This document shows positions 1 to 11,800 of a stretch of DNA of 64,000 nucleotides, in pieces (positions within the stretch are counted from its first letter, which is position 1; every line of letters starts with the position of its first letter). The stretch lies in contig CAUYUJ010015715.1 in assembly GCA_963575745.1 (NCBI GenBank), forward strand, positions 331,929 to 395,928, given 5' to 3'. The stretch comes from Prorocentrum cordatum. Its lineage: Eukaryota > Sar > Dinophyceae > Prorocentrales > Prorocentraceae. The translations under genes and the position numbers were made by a program. The notes beneath the pieces were generated by a model. The model saw only the letters and a program-made list of their open reading frames with translations, was not told where the DNA came from and did not search any database.

Positions 1-87
1 AATCGCTCTGCATGGCCACCGGAAGGAGGGCATGTGATAATCAAGCTGGTATCGTTCCCCCGCTTGGGAGAGGCATTGCAAACACTT

Positions 88-185
88 GTGGAGGTCGGCG
101 GGGATTTCTCGGATCGGCGCCGGACTCCCCTCTCTGGCGCGCGGAGCGCGCCAGGGGCGGCGCCTTAGGCGCCGCTTGGGGGGTT
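88..185. mobile_element. MITE-1, partial copy
   Basis: Left terminal repeat (GGATTTCTCGGATCGGCGC) and the GC-rich hairpin core GGCGCGCGGAGCGCGCC; the right terminal repeat is missing where MITE-2 begins. Confidence 0.6.
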
Positions 186-187
186 AG

Positions 188-382
188 GTACGGCAGGTTC
201 GTGTCGTGCCGACCCCGGCGTTGGTTTTTGACACCGCAGGGATCGTTCAACCTTGAACGATCGGCCGCTGCCGCAACGTCCGATCGTTCCACATCGATCG
301 ATTCTGGGTCGCCCGCGGCGTTCAACCTTGAACGCCGCTGGCGGGGTCGCCGCTGGTCGACACGACGCAAACCTACCGTAAG
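188..382. mobile_element. MITE-2, copy 1
   Basis: Inverted ends TACGGCAGGTTCGTGTCG and CGACACGACGCAAACC plus TACCGTA. Inside are two perfect palindromes CGTTCAACCTTGAACG. It lies immediately next to MITE-1, as at 18.1-18.4 kb. Confidence 0.7.
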
Positions 383-493
383 CTGGGATCGTTCTCCATA
401 AGCACCGCCTGGGAGATCGATCTTCGGGGACCTCGGCAGGCGGTGGATCTGGATCTGTGTTGCACTCTCCAGGGCCCGACCATCTCCGTACCC

Positions 494-600
494 ACCGCCT
501 GCAGGGGCCTCCGAAGATCGATGCTCTAGTCCCTAGGCGGTGGTCATGGATATAAATTCCCGCCTCGAAGAGGGAGGACCACCCCCCTCTGAACCGATCA
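494..600. repeat. Dispersed repeat E, copy 1
   Basis: Segment with GAAGATCGATGC, GGCGGTGGTCATGG and CCCGCCTCGAAGAGGG is repeated in the same orientation at 38779-38880. Confidence 0.6.
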
Positions 601-614
601 AAGATTGCACAAAC

Positions 615-768
615 ATCAACTTTGCGAGGTCCACGCGGATGTCTCGGATCGGCGCTGGACCCCCCCCCCTGGAAACGCGGAGCGCGCCAGGGCCGGCGCA
701 GAAGGCGCCGCTGCCGGGGGTGTCCAGCGCCGACCCGAGAAACTCGCGCGGAGCTCCAAAAGCTTATG
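615..768. mobile_element. MITE-1, complete copy
   Basis: Terminal repeats of about 35 bp: GAGGTCCACGCGGATGTCTC at the left pairs with GAGAAACTCGCGCGGAGCTC at the right. Short GC-rich core with GGCGCAGAAGGCGCC hairpin. No coding capacity. Confidence 0.7.
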
Positions 769-1224
769 ATTATGTCGTGCTTCTTTTCGACCAACCCGCA
801 GGGGGCGAGGAGGCAGGGGAAGGAATACAGCAGGGGGCGAGGAGGCAGGGGAAGGAATACACGACTAATAACAGCTAATAGCGACTAATACCAACTAATA
901 GTGGGATCAGGCCAGGCGCGGGACAGAATTTGACCTCCCAGCATTTGCCACCTAACACTGAGGGGGGATCACCCCTCATCTGCGATCCCTGCTTCTCTTG
1001 AGGCAGCGGGGCTCGTTCCCCAACCCCTATCTACGATACTCAGAAGCGACACTTCAAACGAAACTCTGAAGTGTCCTCTAGTCGATAGTAGTCTGTTGAA
1101 GTGTCCTCTTCAGTTCGCGATACTCAGAGACACTTTGTCCCCAGTAGGCGATGCATCACCGATAGGCGATGAGCCCCGGACAATGAATCCGCACGCTCCA
1201 AGGCGGAGAGGGCTATCGGGCCCG

Positions 1225-1430
1225 CACTGGCATGCAGTGGGCGATTGGGGGTCGATGCGCCCCCCCGCCCCCGAGCCTGTCCCCCGTATCGTCGCCTCTG
1301 GTCTGGGCGGTTTTCGGGCCGTGACTCGGGCCTCCAGCGGCCGCTCGGGATAACCCAAGCACCCCTGGAACGCCCTCGACGAGGCGCAAGTGATGGAAAC
1401 CACTCCAGGTCTCGGAAACTGCCGAAAACA
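1225..1430. repeat. Dispersed repeat B, copy 1
   Basis: Contains GACTCGGGCCTCCAGCGGCC and CTCGACGAGGCGCA. Related copies occur at 2170-2300 (same orientation) and 4240-4390 (inverted). The left part, GGCGATTGGGGGTCGATGCG, recurs at about 50620. Confidence 0.6.
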
Positions 1431-1524
1431 TGCGCAGCCTTCCGAGAACTAAAGCTCGCCCTCTAACGTTGCCACTGAACACCGCGACGCCCCTAAGCCT
1501 ATTCCCTCCTAACGCTGCCTCTGC

Positions 1525-1580
1525 GAACCCCGCTCCTCCTGAGGCAGCATGGCGAAGTCCACCAAGGCAGGAGCCAGGGA
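1525..1580 (-). pseudogene. Second degraded copy of SMC1 exon end (LVDFAMLPQE)
   Basis: Minus strand reads ALVDFAMLPQEERGS, again resembling the authentic VDFASLPQE exon end. The donor GT is replaced by GGAGCGG. A still weaker remnant (CTGCCTCAAGAG) lies at 985-1012. Spacing between copies is roughly 430-850 bp, consistent with old local duplications of an exon-intron junction. Confidence 0.5.
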
Positions 1581-2169
1581 GACGTAAGACTCGGGTTGGC
1601 CTGACGGAGCCATCATGTTAATGACAAGACCCGATCTGAAATTTGACGCGAGCTCCCGCTGCAGACATCCCACGAAAACCCGACCGTCAAAATCTGGGAC
1701 GCGCTCGTCAAAAAGCGTTGGCAAACCCGAGTTCCAGCGTACTCGAGTCTTACGTTTCCCCGAAGCAGGTGGGGTCAGAGAGAACAACCGCTCTGCACGG
1801 CCCCTGGAAGAAAGGAATGCGAGCACCCAGCCAGAACCGTTCCCCAACCCCACCGAGGGCGGCACGCGGGCCGTTGCCCGAAGCATGGTGCACATATTTG
1901 GTTGCAGGTCTATTGCTCGCGAACCAACCTCGAAGAATGCCCACGTAAGACCAAGATAGGACGAGGACAAACTCGGGTGAGGATAAATCGAGAATCTCTG
2001 AGATCCAGCGGCACTGGAGGATGTCTCTGGCGCCGCGGCGTTCTCTGAGCGTTCTGGAACGCTCTGAGCGCGTTCCGGAACGCTCTGGAACGGACTTATC
2101 CTGGTCCTAGCCCCGTCCGACCACTATACGGTGCGCGAGGGCGGCTGCGAGCGTAGTTTCATCGTAGGT

Positions 2170-2300
2170 TTGCGGGTCAGAACTTAACTCTCTAGCGGCC
2201 GTTCGGAAATATCCGAGCACCCCTGGAACGCTCTCGCCGAGGCGCAGCCGCTGGAAGGCATCTCGAGGCTGGAAAACCGCCAGGAACCGATGAAAACGCT
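2170..2300. repeat. Dispersed repeat B, copy 2
   Basis: Matches copy 1 over CTAGCGGCCGTTCGG, GCACCCCTGGAACGC and GCCGAGGCGCAG, with scattered substitutions. Confidence 0.55.
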
Positions 2301-2382
2301 GCGTAGAGGACCTCCTCGAACCTCGATTCCAAGCCAAATCGTCCCTCCCTGGACCCACACCCTCCTAACAGTGTCCGAACCC

Positions 2383-2424
2383 GCTTCTCATGAGGCAGCG
2401 AGGTGAAATCCACCGCGATACCAA
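2383..2424 (-). pseudogene. Degraded copy of SMC1 exon end (VDFTSLPHE)
   Basis: On the minus strand this reads ATCGCGGTGGATTTC then VDFTSLPHE, a copy of the true exon end VDFASLPQE at 2820. The GT donor is lost (CATGAGAAG). Upstream, the copy is interrupted exactly by the terminal repeat of an introner (2417-2520). Confidence 0.6.
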
Positions 2425-2520
2425 CACCGCTACGAACTCCTCGGACCTCCTCCCAGGTGAACCAAAATTTCGAGGCGAATCCAGCCGTGGCGACGAGGCA
2501 AGGGTGCTGGTATCGTTATA
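2417..2520. mobile_element. Introner-like element, copy 1
   Basis: Starts ACCAACACCGCTAC and ends TGCTGGTATCGTT, imperfect inverted ends. Internal core CGAGGCGAATCCAGCCGTGG is shared with three other copies in this window. Confidence 0.65.
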
Positions 2521-2819
2521 CCTTTCTTTCAGAATGGGTGAACCTCCGCCTCGAAATTAACAAGGGATACGTCGACCCCTATCCCAGGCTTCGTGGGGTT
2601 TCCGAATGGACCAGAAATTTGGGGCCCAACCCTGGGATATACGATGGGGGGGTGCCCATCCTCGATAGGGGTGCGTCCGAATAGCCCCCTTGGGGTGTAT
2701 CCCAGGGTTTTTCCATTTTTCTGAGCGGCCAAACTTTTTGGGCGAAACTCGGGGATTGGGGGAGAAACATCGCCTGCGAGAAATGGGGGATCCCCCCCCT
2801 CGGCGAACCCCCCCTTCAC

Positions 2820-5800
2820 TCCTGAGGCAGCGAGGCAAAGTCCACCGCGATCGCGGAGGCACCTTCGCCTGGCCCCGCGCCCGCGCCCGCAGGCGCCGAC
2901 ACCGGCTGGCTGGCCTCGGCAGCGGGGGAGGGGGAAAGGAGGGAGAGACGATAAGGACGATGAGGAGGAGGAAGAGCAGCAGCAGGAAGCGGAGGAGGAG
3001 GAGGAGGAGGAGGAGGAGGACGACGACGAGGAGAAGGAGGAGGAGGAGGAGGAGGAGGAGGAGGAGGACGACGAGGAGGAGAGGCAGGTGCTCCCCGCGG
3101 GGGCAGAGACCGCATGGCTCGCCTCGACGAGGTCCTGCAGCGCGCCCGCGCTGCCGCCGAGCACCGGCACCTCCACGCCCTCGAGCACGCTCTGGCGCAG
3201 CACGTCCGCGCGGCTGCTGCAGAGGGCCTCCACAGGAAGCCAAGACCGACTACCTACCAGACCACCCCAACCCAACCCGAAGACCCGAATTTCGGGTTGG
3301 GGGGGGTAAGGGTTCCGCATGTGTTCTTTCGATGTTTCCCTACTCCCCCCCCGCTGGAAATCGAGGGTAAATCTGAGCCTTCGGGTTGGGTTGGGGTTGT
3401 TTGGTGGGTGGTGAAAGACCGACCAGGACAAAATCGGACCGGGGCAACTCGGGGATCTCGGGGACCCGGAGGTTTGGATCGGGCGCCGCGGCCGCTCTAT
3501 AGAGCACTCCAGAACGCTCCGAGAGCGCTCTGGAAGCACCCCGGCAAGCGAAGCCCTCTGGCAAGCGCACCCGACCAGGGAATCGAACGGGGCGGGGATG
3601 TTCGGCAATCGCCCAGACTTGTCGAGTCAACACCGATTCTGGGGATCGCCACGCTCTGGCGCAGCACGTCCGCGCGGGCACCGCAGAGGGCCTCCGCGGT
3701 GCCCACTTGCCACCACCGCTCACCACAGATTTTATACGGTCAGGGACTTTTGCTTGGCGTGTCGCGGCGGCGGCCCCGGCGACACGCTGTGCTCTGCGAG
3801 CTGAAAGCGTGCCGCTCCGCTCCGCGGGGCGGGAGGCTGGCAAAGACTCGAGACGTTGACGCCTGGGGACTGGGACGTGGTTAGCGTGTCACGCCGAAAC
3901 GTGGTTGGCCAGAACCGGCGACGCAACAAGCTAAGCACAAGCTCCTGGCCGTAACTTCGCGCATGGCGTCACGCGATGCGCGAGTATGTTCCCAGATCTC
4001 CGACGATATGATTGTTCAACCTGCGGCTTGTCATTGATTTCGGCCCTCAGGGTTTTTGAGCCCCTGGACCATCAAAAACGGATCTGGGGCGAAGAGCTAC
4101 CCTGGAGATGTGGTCGGGCCTTTGAGGACGTGGATTGAACAAATCATATCGGCGGATGCCAGGGTTCGCGCACTCGCCATTATAGGTGAAGGGCAAGGAG
4201 GAGCCTGGAGCGAAGACACCGTCGGCCGCCTTCGGGAACTGTCGTTGACTCCTGGACGTCTTCTCGCCCGCGATGCTTCCCAGCAGCTGCGCCTCGTCGA
4301 GAGCTCTCCAGAGGTTTCTGGATCTTCCCGAGCAGCCGCCGGAGGCCCGAGTCATGACCCGACAGCCGCCTGGCGTCGAGGGCACAGAAGGTGTCCGAGG
4401 TCACCTACTTTCCAGGCCGCCCAGCCTCGTGCGTGGCGCCACGCGGTGCGCGACTTTCTCCGCGCCCTCGCGCCGCCCCCTTGACGAAAGGCAGCCGCTC
4501 TGGTCCAGACCACGACGCGCGAGGGGCCAGCCCTGAGATCCGACGATACGAACAAAAGTGGCACGTCGCACAACATCACGACCGGAGTCCTGGACCCAAT
4601 CCTTCTTCTGTATCTTGAAAGCCGGATCGGTCTGTGATATGGCCCAAGGGCCCGAAGCCGAGCGAAAAAAGGTCGTGAACAAAATGGCCCCCCTGGATAT
4701 GAGGGGGCCACGGCGCGCGAAGCGCCACCACCTTCGCGCCCCCGCGGGTGACCTAGATTCTGTCGCAGCCCACGACTATCCGCCACTGCTTCCCATGGCA
4801 TGTTGAGGCGTGCTTAGAGGCCTCCTAGGTGGGGTCCGAACAGATGGGGTCGAAAGATCGCGCCGTATCGCAAATGCATCGGCCATGCATCGGCGCCGTC
4901 GGCGATGCATCGGCGACGTCGGCGTGGGGAAACGCGGCCTCCACATCGAACCGCATCGTCGATGCATCGGCGATGCGGCGCGATACCCCGACCCCATCTA
5001 CTCCGCTTTCATCCAGGAGGCCTAGAGCGCTAGAGTGCCGAATGTTGCCTGGCAGTGTTCGTGCAAACTTCTTAGGGGCATCCCACCTTCCAGGCCGCAC
5101 CCAGCTGCGCGCATCGTTTCCAAAGCCACCACCCATCGCAAAATGCCACACGTTCGCGCTCCCGAAGTCCAGATGCCTCCACGGCGGCCCAATATCGCTG
5201 CAATACGGGCCACGTTGGCGCCAAGACGGCCCCAGACGGCTTCAAGACGGCCCACGAGACAGTCGAGACGTCCCAGGAGAGCCCCAAGAGTTTGAAGGGG
5301 GCTGGGAAACCCAACCAGATGCTTCGCCAAAGGCGAAGCCTAGATCCAACTCTGCTATACCGTAGTAGGGGTAATCTCAAAAGCAGGAGAGAGTCGCGGG
5401 AGCGACCAGCCAGATCAAGCGAATATGTCTTCGGTCTCAATGGCAAATCGTGTGCCTCGCGATGAGGCGCAGTCATATGTTGGCGGCCGGCCGCTTGAGC
5501 CCAAACGGCCGCGGACAAACGCTCGCTACCTCTCGCCTGTGCCCAACCTCCTGTAGAATCGGGAGAGAGGAGACGAAGCGTGAGTCCGCCGCCAACTGTG
5601 CAGCAAATCGCTATTATACACAGGGCAGGCAGCAGCAGGCGGGCTCAACAAAGGCAGGTTGATCCGCATGCAAGTTACCTTGCAAGCAAGTTACCTCGCA
5701 GGCAAGTTTCCCTGCATATAACTACTCCTCAGGCGGCTCAGATGATGGCGTCAGAGGTTGGACTGAGCGGCTTCGCCTCCCGCTCGCCTCCTCGCTCCTT

Positions 5801-8800
5801 CCAGGGTGACCCGAGTCGCTCCCCCGGCCGCGGAAAGCGGTCAGGGGGGACGAACGGGGCGGGCGTCAGAGGTTGGACCGAGCGGCTTCGCCTCCCGCTC
5901 GCCTCCTCGCTCCTTCCAGGGTGACCCGAGTCGCTCCCCCGGCCGCGGAAAGCGGTCAAGGGGGAGCGACCGGGGCGGCTGTCCCTCCTTCCTCCTGCTG
6001 CTGCTACTGCATTGGTTGCCGGCACACTCGTGAGCCTCACCCTCCTGATCCTCACCCTCCTCATCCCAATCCGCCGCGCCACCGCCTCCCCCTCGTCCTT
6101 CTCTCGCCCGCAGTCGCGCGCTTTCTTCTATATACAGAAACTCCCGATCAACCGCAGAGCGGCCGGCTAGTAATGCCTTTCATCCTCGTTGCCGTTCAGC
6201 CTCAAATCGGAGGAGGACAAGAAGAAAATGGACGGAGAACGCATACTGGTGGCCCTTGAGCCCCTGGGCCCGGAGACCCTGTGCAGGACTGCCCCCTCGC
6301 CAAAGCAGATCCCGCGAGACGCTGCCAAGGCTGCAGTGAACGCGCCCGTGGCATTGGCGGCATGGTTCGCCCGCGGGTTCAGCATGGCAGTGGGGGCGCC
6401 TAAGATGGCGCAGACTTCTCTCAGCGACCGCGCCCGCCCGGCGGTCGCGCCACCGCCAACTTTCGAGACCGCCGCCCAGATGATGACCTCAGCCGTCGCC
6501 GCGCGCCTCGACCCGACCAACACGTTGAAGGAGATCGCGGAGAGTCGTTTCAACCTGCTGAAATTCGCGCAGCGCCCCGTGGTGACAGCCGATGACATCC
6601 GCGCCAAGATCATCGATGTCCTCATCCTGGCGTTCATGGGCTTCGCGCGCGTCCAGGAGGGCCGTTGCGCGGTGGGCCCCTTCCCAGTGGATGACGAGCG
6701 CTTCGTGCTCGCCGCGAACCGGCTGCTGCGCTGGAGCCCGACTGTGCCCATCGGTGACGTGAGGGCTTTGCGCCCCGAGGAGGGGCTCGGCCCAGTCGAT
6801 GTCAACCGGGGCGCGGCTACCGCCGCCGCGATGGCGATGATGAGCCTGGCGCAGGGGGCGGCCGTCGACGCATCGGCGCGCGGCGACATTTTCAGCAGCG
6901 CCGCCGCCGAGGTCGCGCTTCCAGAGCCGACCCCGCCCCCTTCTCAGCTGCCGCCGTCTTCCCAAGTGCGCGGCCTGCTCGGCGGCCTAGCCGGGCCAGA
7001 CGGCCCGCCCAGCGGACTGACGCGAGTAGAGGCCGCAGGGGTTGGCATCGAGGATGGGGGCCCAGAAGGCGAGGGCGATGCAGTTCGCCACCCGGCCCAG
7101 AAGCGTATGTGCTTGCGGAAGGAGCCCGCGTTTGACCCTCAGGCTCTTCGCGGCAACGTCACGCTGGCCGGGGAAATCGGCGCTGCCCTTTGCGTCACGC
7201 AGTCCCAGGAAGTCGCCGTCAACAAGCTGAAGGACCAGTTCAAGAGCGACGCCACTGCGAACATCGTTGACAGCACCGCTACACTGGTGTTCCAGCTGTT
7301 CCACGAGATGGGGCTGGGAACCCGCAGCGCGAGGGGCAAGTCAATCTCGCTGGGGGCCCCGCCGGAGCAGCGCATTGACGCGGTGGTGACGCGCATGTCC
7401 GCGATTATCAAGATGACCGACGGCAAGGCCTCGCTCACGACCGCCACAATGCGGAGGCGCTCTGAGTGCAGTCGTTTTGACATGGACACGTTCGAAGAGC
7501 GCGCGAGCAAGGTGGATGGAGTTTTCACTTAGTCCATTACTGTGCAACATTCATGGGGGGCCCGCGTGGTGATGCGGGGAGATACAGACCCAACGTCCCC
7601 TCACCATCGCGCGCGCCTGGGCTCGCGGCGCCTTCCCACTTTTGCTTCCTCCCTCATTCTTAGCTTCTTTCCCCTGTGTCCGTTTGCGTTCCTCCCCGCC
7701 TCGTTCCCGCTGCGCGAGACCTGATGAATATGGCCGTTTGGGCTGTCTCGGATGCGCGCGCGGTGTCTTGCCCGAGCTTCTTTTCCGTGCTTCTGGGCAG
7801 GGGCGTCTGTCGACGGCAGTCGCTCTTTCATGTGCGGCTGAGTCGGGTCCGCCGGCGGCAGTCCCCGCGAAATGTTTGAAGAAAGTATCCGAAAGTTACC
7901 TCGTCATTCCCTCGGCATTGCCTTCTTTTGCCAACTCACCCCCCCCTTTCCCCTCCGTTGCCTCACCCGCCCAGCCCTTTCCACGCCCGCCGCTCGCCCG
8001 CGTCATCATGTCTGCCCATGACCCCACGCGCGCTCTCCTGCATCCTTGGACGGCTGCCCCTTGGACACAATGCGAGCCGAGGACGGCGGAGGGGAGTATA
8101 CGGGCAGCTGGATGCATGGGGTGACGGAGACAAGGAGGAGGAGGAGAAGGAGGAGGAGGAGGAGGAGGAAAAGGAGGAGGACGAGGAGGAGGACTGGAGG
8201 CTAAGGAGGAGGAGGAGGAGGAAGAGGTGGACGAGCGGGGGTGAGGGTGGAGACGGGTAGAGGACGGAGGATAATTTTTCCCGGAAAGGGCTTTGGCCCA
8301 GGGTTCTCTTTTAGTTGGTAAACCTAATCCCCCGGTGCCTGCTTGAGGGAGGCCGGCGAATTTTTTCCCTGATAAATAACGAGGTCGAAGGAGGCCGGCG
8401 AATTAAAATTTGAGGATGTCTCGAGCGAAACGCTTGTTTTTCAGATGTTTTTTTGCAGAGTTGAGGATGTCTCGAGCGAAACGCTTGTTTTGCAGAGTTT
8501 GCTGAGGATGTCTCGAGCGAAACGCTTGTTTTGCAGAGCCGACCGCGACGCGGAAAAGCGCCCCGCGCGAAGGAATTCCGAGGATGTCTCGACTAATTTT
8601 GTGCGATTTCCTGGAATTTTGGCAGGATGTCTCGAGCGAAATGCACGACCCCACCCTAGCACGACCATACCCCAGCACGACCACACCCCAGCACGACCAC
8701 ACCCCAGCACGACCCCACCCCAGCACGACCCACCCCAGCACGACCACACCCCAGCACGACCACACCCCAGCACGACCACACCCCAGCACGACCCCACCCC

Positions 8801-11800
8801 AGCACGACCCCACCCCAGCACGACCACGCACGACCACACCCCAGCACGACCACACCCCAGCACGACCACACCCCAGCACGACACAGCACGACCACAGCAC
8901 GACACAGCACGACCACACCCCAGCACGACCACTCCCCAGCACGACCACACCCCACGACCACGACCACACAGCACGACCACACCCCACCACACCCCAGCAC
9001 GACCCCACCCAGCACGACCCCACCCCAGCACGACCCCACCCTAGCAAGACCACACCCCAGCACGACCACACCCCAGCACGACCTCACCACAGCACGACCA
9101 CACCCCAGCACGACCACGCCCCAGCACGACCACGCCCCAGCACGACCACGCCCCAGCACAACCACCCCCCAGCACGACCACCCCCCCAGCACGACCACAC
9201 CCCAGCACGACCACCCCCAGCACGACCACCACGACCGCACTTGGTTGAGTGGTTGCCTGTCGTCGTGGAATGTTTCGTGGGGTGTCTCGTGGAATGTTTC
9301 GCGGGGTGTCTCCTGGAATGTTTCGTGAGGTGTCTCGCGGAATGTTTCGTGAGGTGTCTCGTGGGATGTTTCGTGAGGTGTCTCGTGGGATGTTTCGTGA
9401 GGTGTTGCCCCGTTGGGTATCGTGAAAACGTGCCCATGCTCCACATGTCTATATCCCTTTCCGGGTTCGTGGGTCCATCATGTTGTGGAGGGAGCAGGAC
9501 CGGCGAGAGGAATGATGAACGCTTGAGGTTGGGAAAATGGCACACGAAAAGAAACCCAAGACGGGAAATGAGGAGGGGAAGGATGCGGTGCAAAAGGAGG
9601 ATGACAAGCAGAAAAATGAGGTGGAGGGCGGGTCGGGGACGAGGGTGGAAGAGAAAGAAGAGGAGGAAGAGGAGGATGAGGACGAGGAGGAGGAGGAGAA
9701 GGAGGAAGGTCCCTGACAGAGAATCTGGATAATGACGATGGACTGGGAGAAGAACGGAGGAGGCTTGATGGATGCATGTATTGATAAATCGATGGCACGC
9801 TGGGTCGCTGGACGGATCAGTGGATTGTCCGGTTAAAGAGGGACACGGAGTGGCACGGGGGAGGGGGAGAGGGCAGGACGCGAGGAGGGCGGGGATGCAT
9901 CCCTTGATGAGTCAATCCTTCAATGGCACTTCGCGTGTTCCCACCACCCCATTCAGGACGGACTGGTTCCCAGGCGAGTTGCCTCGTCCGTTTTCCCGAA
10001 AAGGGCATAAGCCCAGGGTTCTCTTTTAATTAGTTGGTTTACCTCTGGGTTTGACTTGAGGTAGGCCGGCGAATTTCTCTTGCGATAAATATCGAGGTCG
10101 AGGTGGGCCGGCGAATGAAAATTGGAGGATGTCCCTAGCGAAACGCTGGTTTTTGAAATCGCGATTGATAAATCACAAGGTGCGGGACACGTGTTGGCCA
10201 GGGGCATGGATTACGTAATACCTTTCGATTGTCCCCATCCAGGGGTACGTATCTCTTTGTTTTTACGTATGTTCTTATAGATGGGCCCTCTCGTTACCTG
10301 TCGACTGCCTCTCTCCAGGGGCACGAATACGTGTGTTTTTACGTGTGTGTGTGCTGATGCTGCCCCCTGTTCCCTCCAGGGGCGGATCGACCAGGGGGCG
10401 GGCGCGGCACGCATGCGCCGGGGAGGCTCGCGTCGCGCCAGCGAGACAGCGACCCCGCCGCGGGCGTTCACAGGTGAGCGCCACCCGTGGCCCAGAGTCG
10501 GCCAAGATGAACTGATCTGCGCTTTCGGAGGGCCGCGAGCGCTCCAGGTCGAAGGATTCGCGCGGGGTCAAGACAGCGGCCCGGCATGGGCCCCCAGAAG
10601 CAGACCATGACCCAAACAGGCCGTCGCGCTTCTTCTCACGACGCGGCTGTAGCGCCCGCCCCTGGGCACGAACCTGCCCAAGCGCCCGCCCCTGGGCTTT
10701 AAGTCGGGCACGTCCCTCTACAGGAGGAACATTCGAACATATGTTCAAAAAAATACCAAAAAAAAATACCAAATACCAAAAAAAATACCGAATATTCGAG
10801 GAATATTGAGAAATGCCCCCCCCAAAAAAAAGATAATGCTTCCCGCGCGAACCACAGCACGTTCTTCGGCACAGTACATCAAGATCGATATGTTCAGCAT
10901 TGCATGTGCCCGTGGCCCAAGCAAGTGTCTTCGAAACGCTGGCATGCCTTACATTTCTACATTCTTCTCCGGGTTGTGGGTCGAACATGTTTCCCTCGTC
11001 ATCATGTTCCTTCTCCTGCCTCTGCGCTTGGGGCCGTCATGGAGGCATGCTGGAGTTCATCCTCGACAATCATGTGCAATTGTGGGGATATCATCTGAAG
11101 GCAATGTGTGCATCTCTGAGCTACGAGATGCCGCAAGCGAGTTTGTCCAGCCAGTCTCGCCTCAGACATCCTCGCAACTCTTGCTCTGAGATGCCGCCCA
11201 AGAGGTGGTCCAGCCAGTTTCGCTTGAGACATCCCCGCAAGTCTGGGCCCATATGCCCTGACGTGAGGTGGTCCAGCCAATCTCGCCTGAGCAATCCTCG
11301 CAACTCTCTCAACTCTCCTGCGCGCAATTCCTCTGTCTTCTTGTACTCGTTCATGCCCATCTGGCTTATTGGCGTTGTCACCGTGCTCGCCATCGCCACC
11401 GTCGCGGATGATGGCTCAGGCACCAGCCGGAGGTTATTCCCCTGGTCTGAGACCATCGTGCACTGAGTTTGATCGGTGTGGATTTGCAATGGCAGGCGAT
11501 CCAGGCGGACATTTTTCTTTCGCTGGGATCCTGGATCCTTTGCCTGTAGACTGCGCGCCGGTGTTCTTCGACGCGTTCGCCCACGTCGACGCGTCTCTTG
11601 CTGTGCCAGTTTTGCAAAGCCTCTTGGCTGGCGAGGCGACGGGGAGATCGATGACATCGCATTGGTAAACGTCATTTGGAAAATGAAGACGCACTTGCCG
11701 AGCTTGGTCGACATGCGTTGTGGACCAGGGAATCTGCCTGCACGTCTGAAGGATCTGCAGGATGCTGCGCCTGATGCCGTGCTGGTGCGCATTCCAGCCC

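Larger units (their letters stand above)
1..2819 (-). other. SMC1 downstream intron (left part), repeat filled
   Basis: From the GTGAAG donor after 2820 to the window edge no exon of the SMC1 C-terminal head (LSGGEK-type signature) was found. The stretch consists of the repeats annotated separately plus GC-rich sequence in which I see no gene. It also carries degraded copies of the end of the preceding exon. Confidence 0.55.

Noticed and set aside
3541-3620. tRNA-like T-loop (minus strand GTTCGATTC)
   Set aside because: The flanking bases do not form a T-stem, and no D-arm, anticodon arm or acceptor stem could be built.
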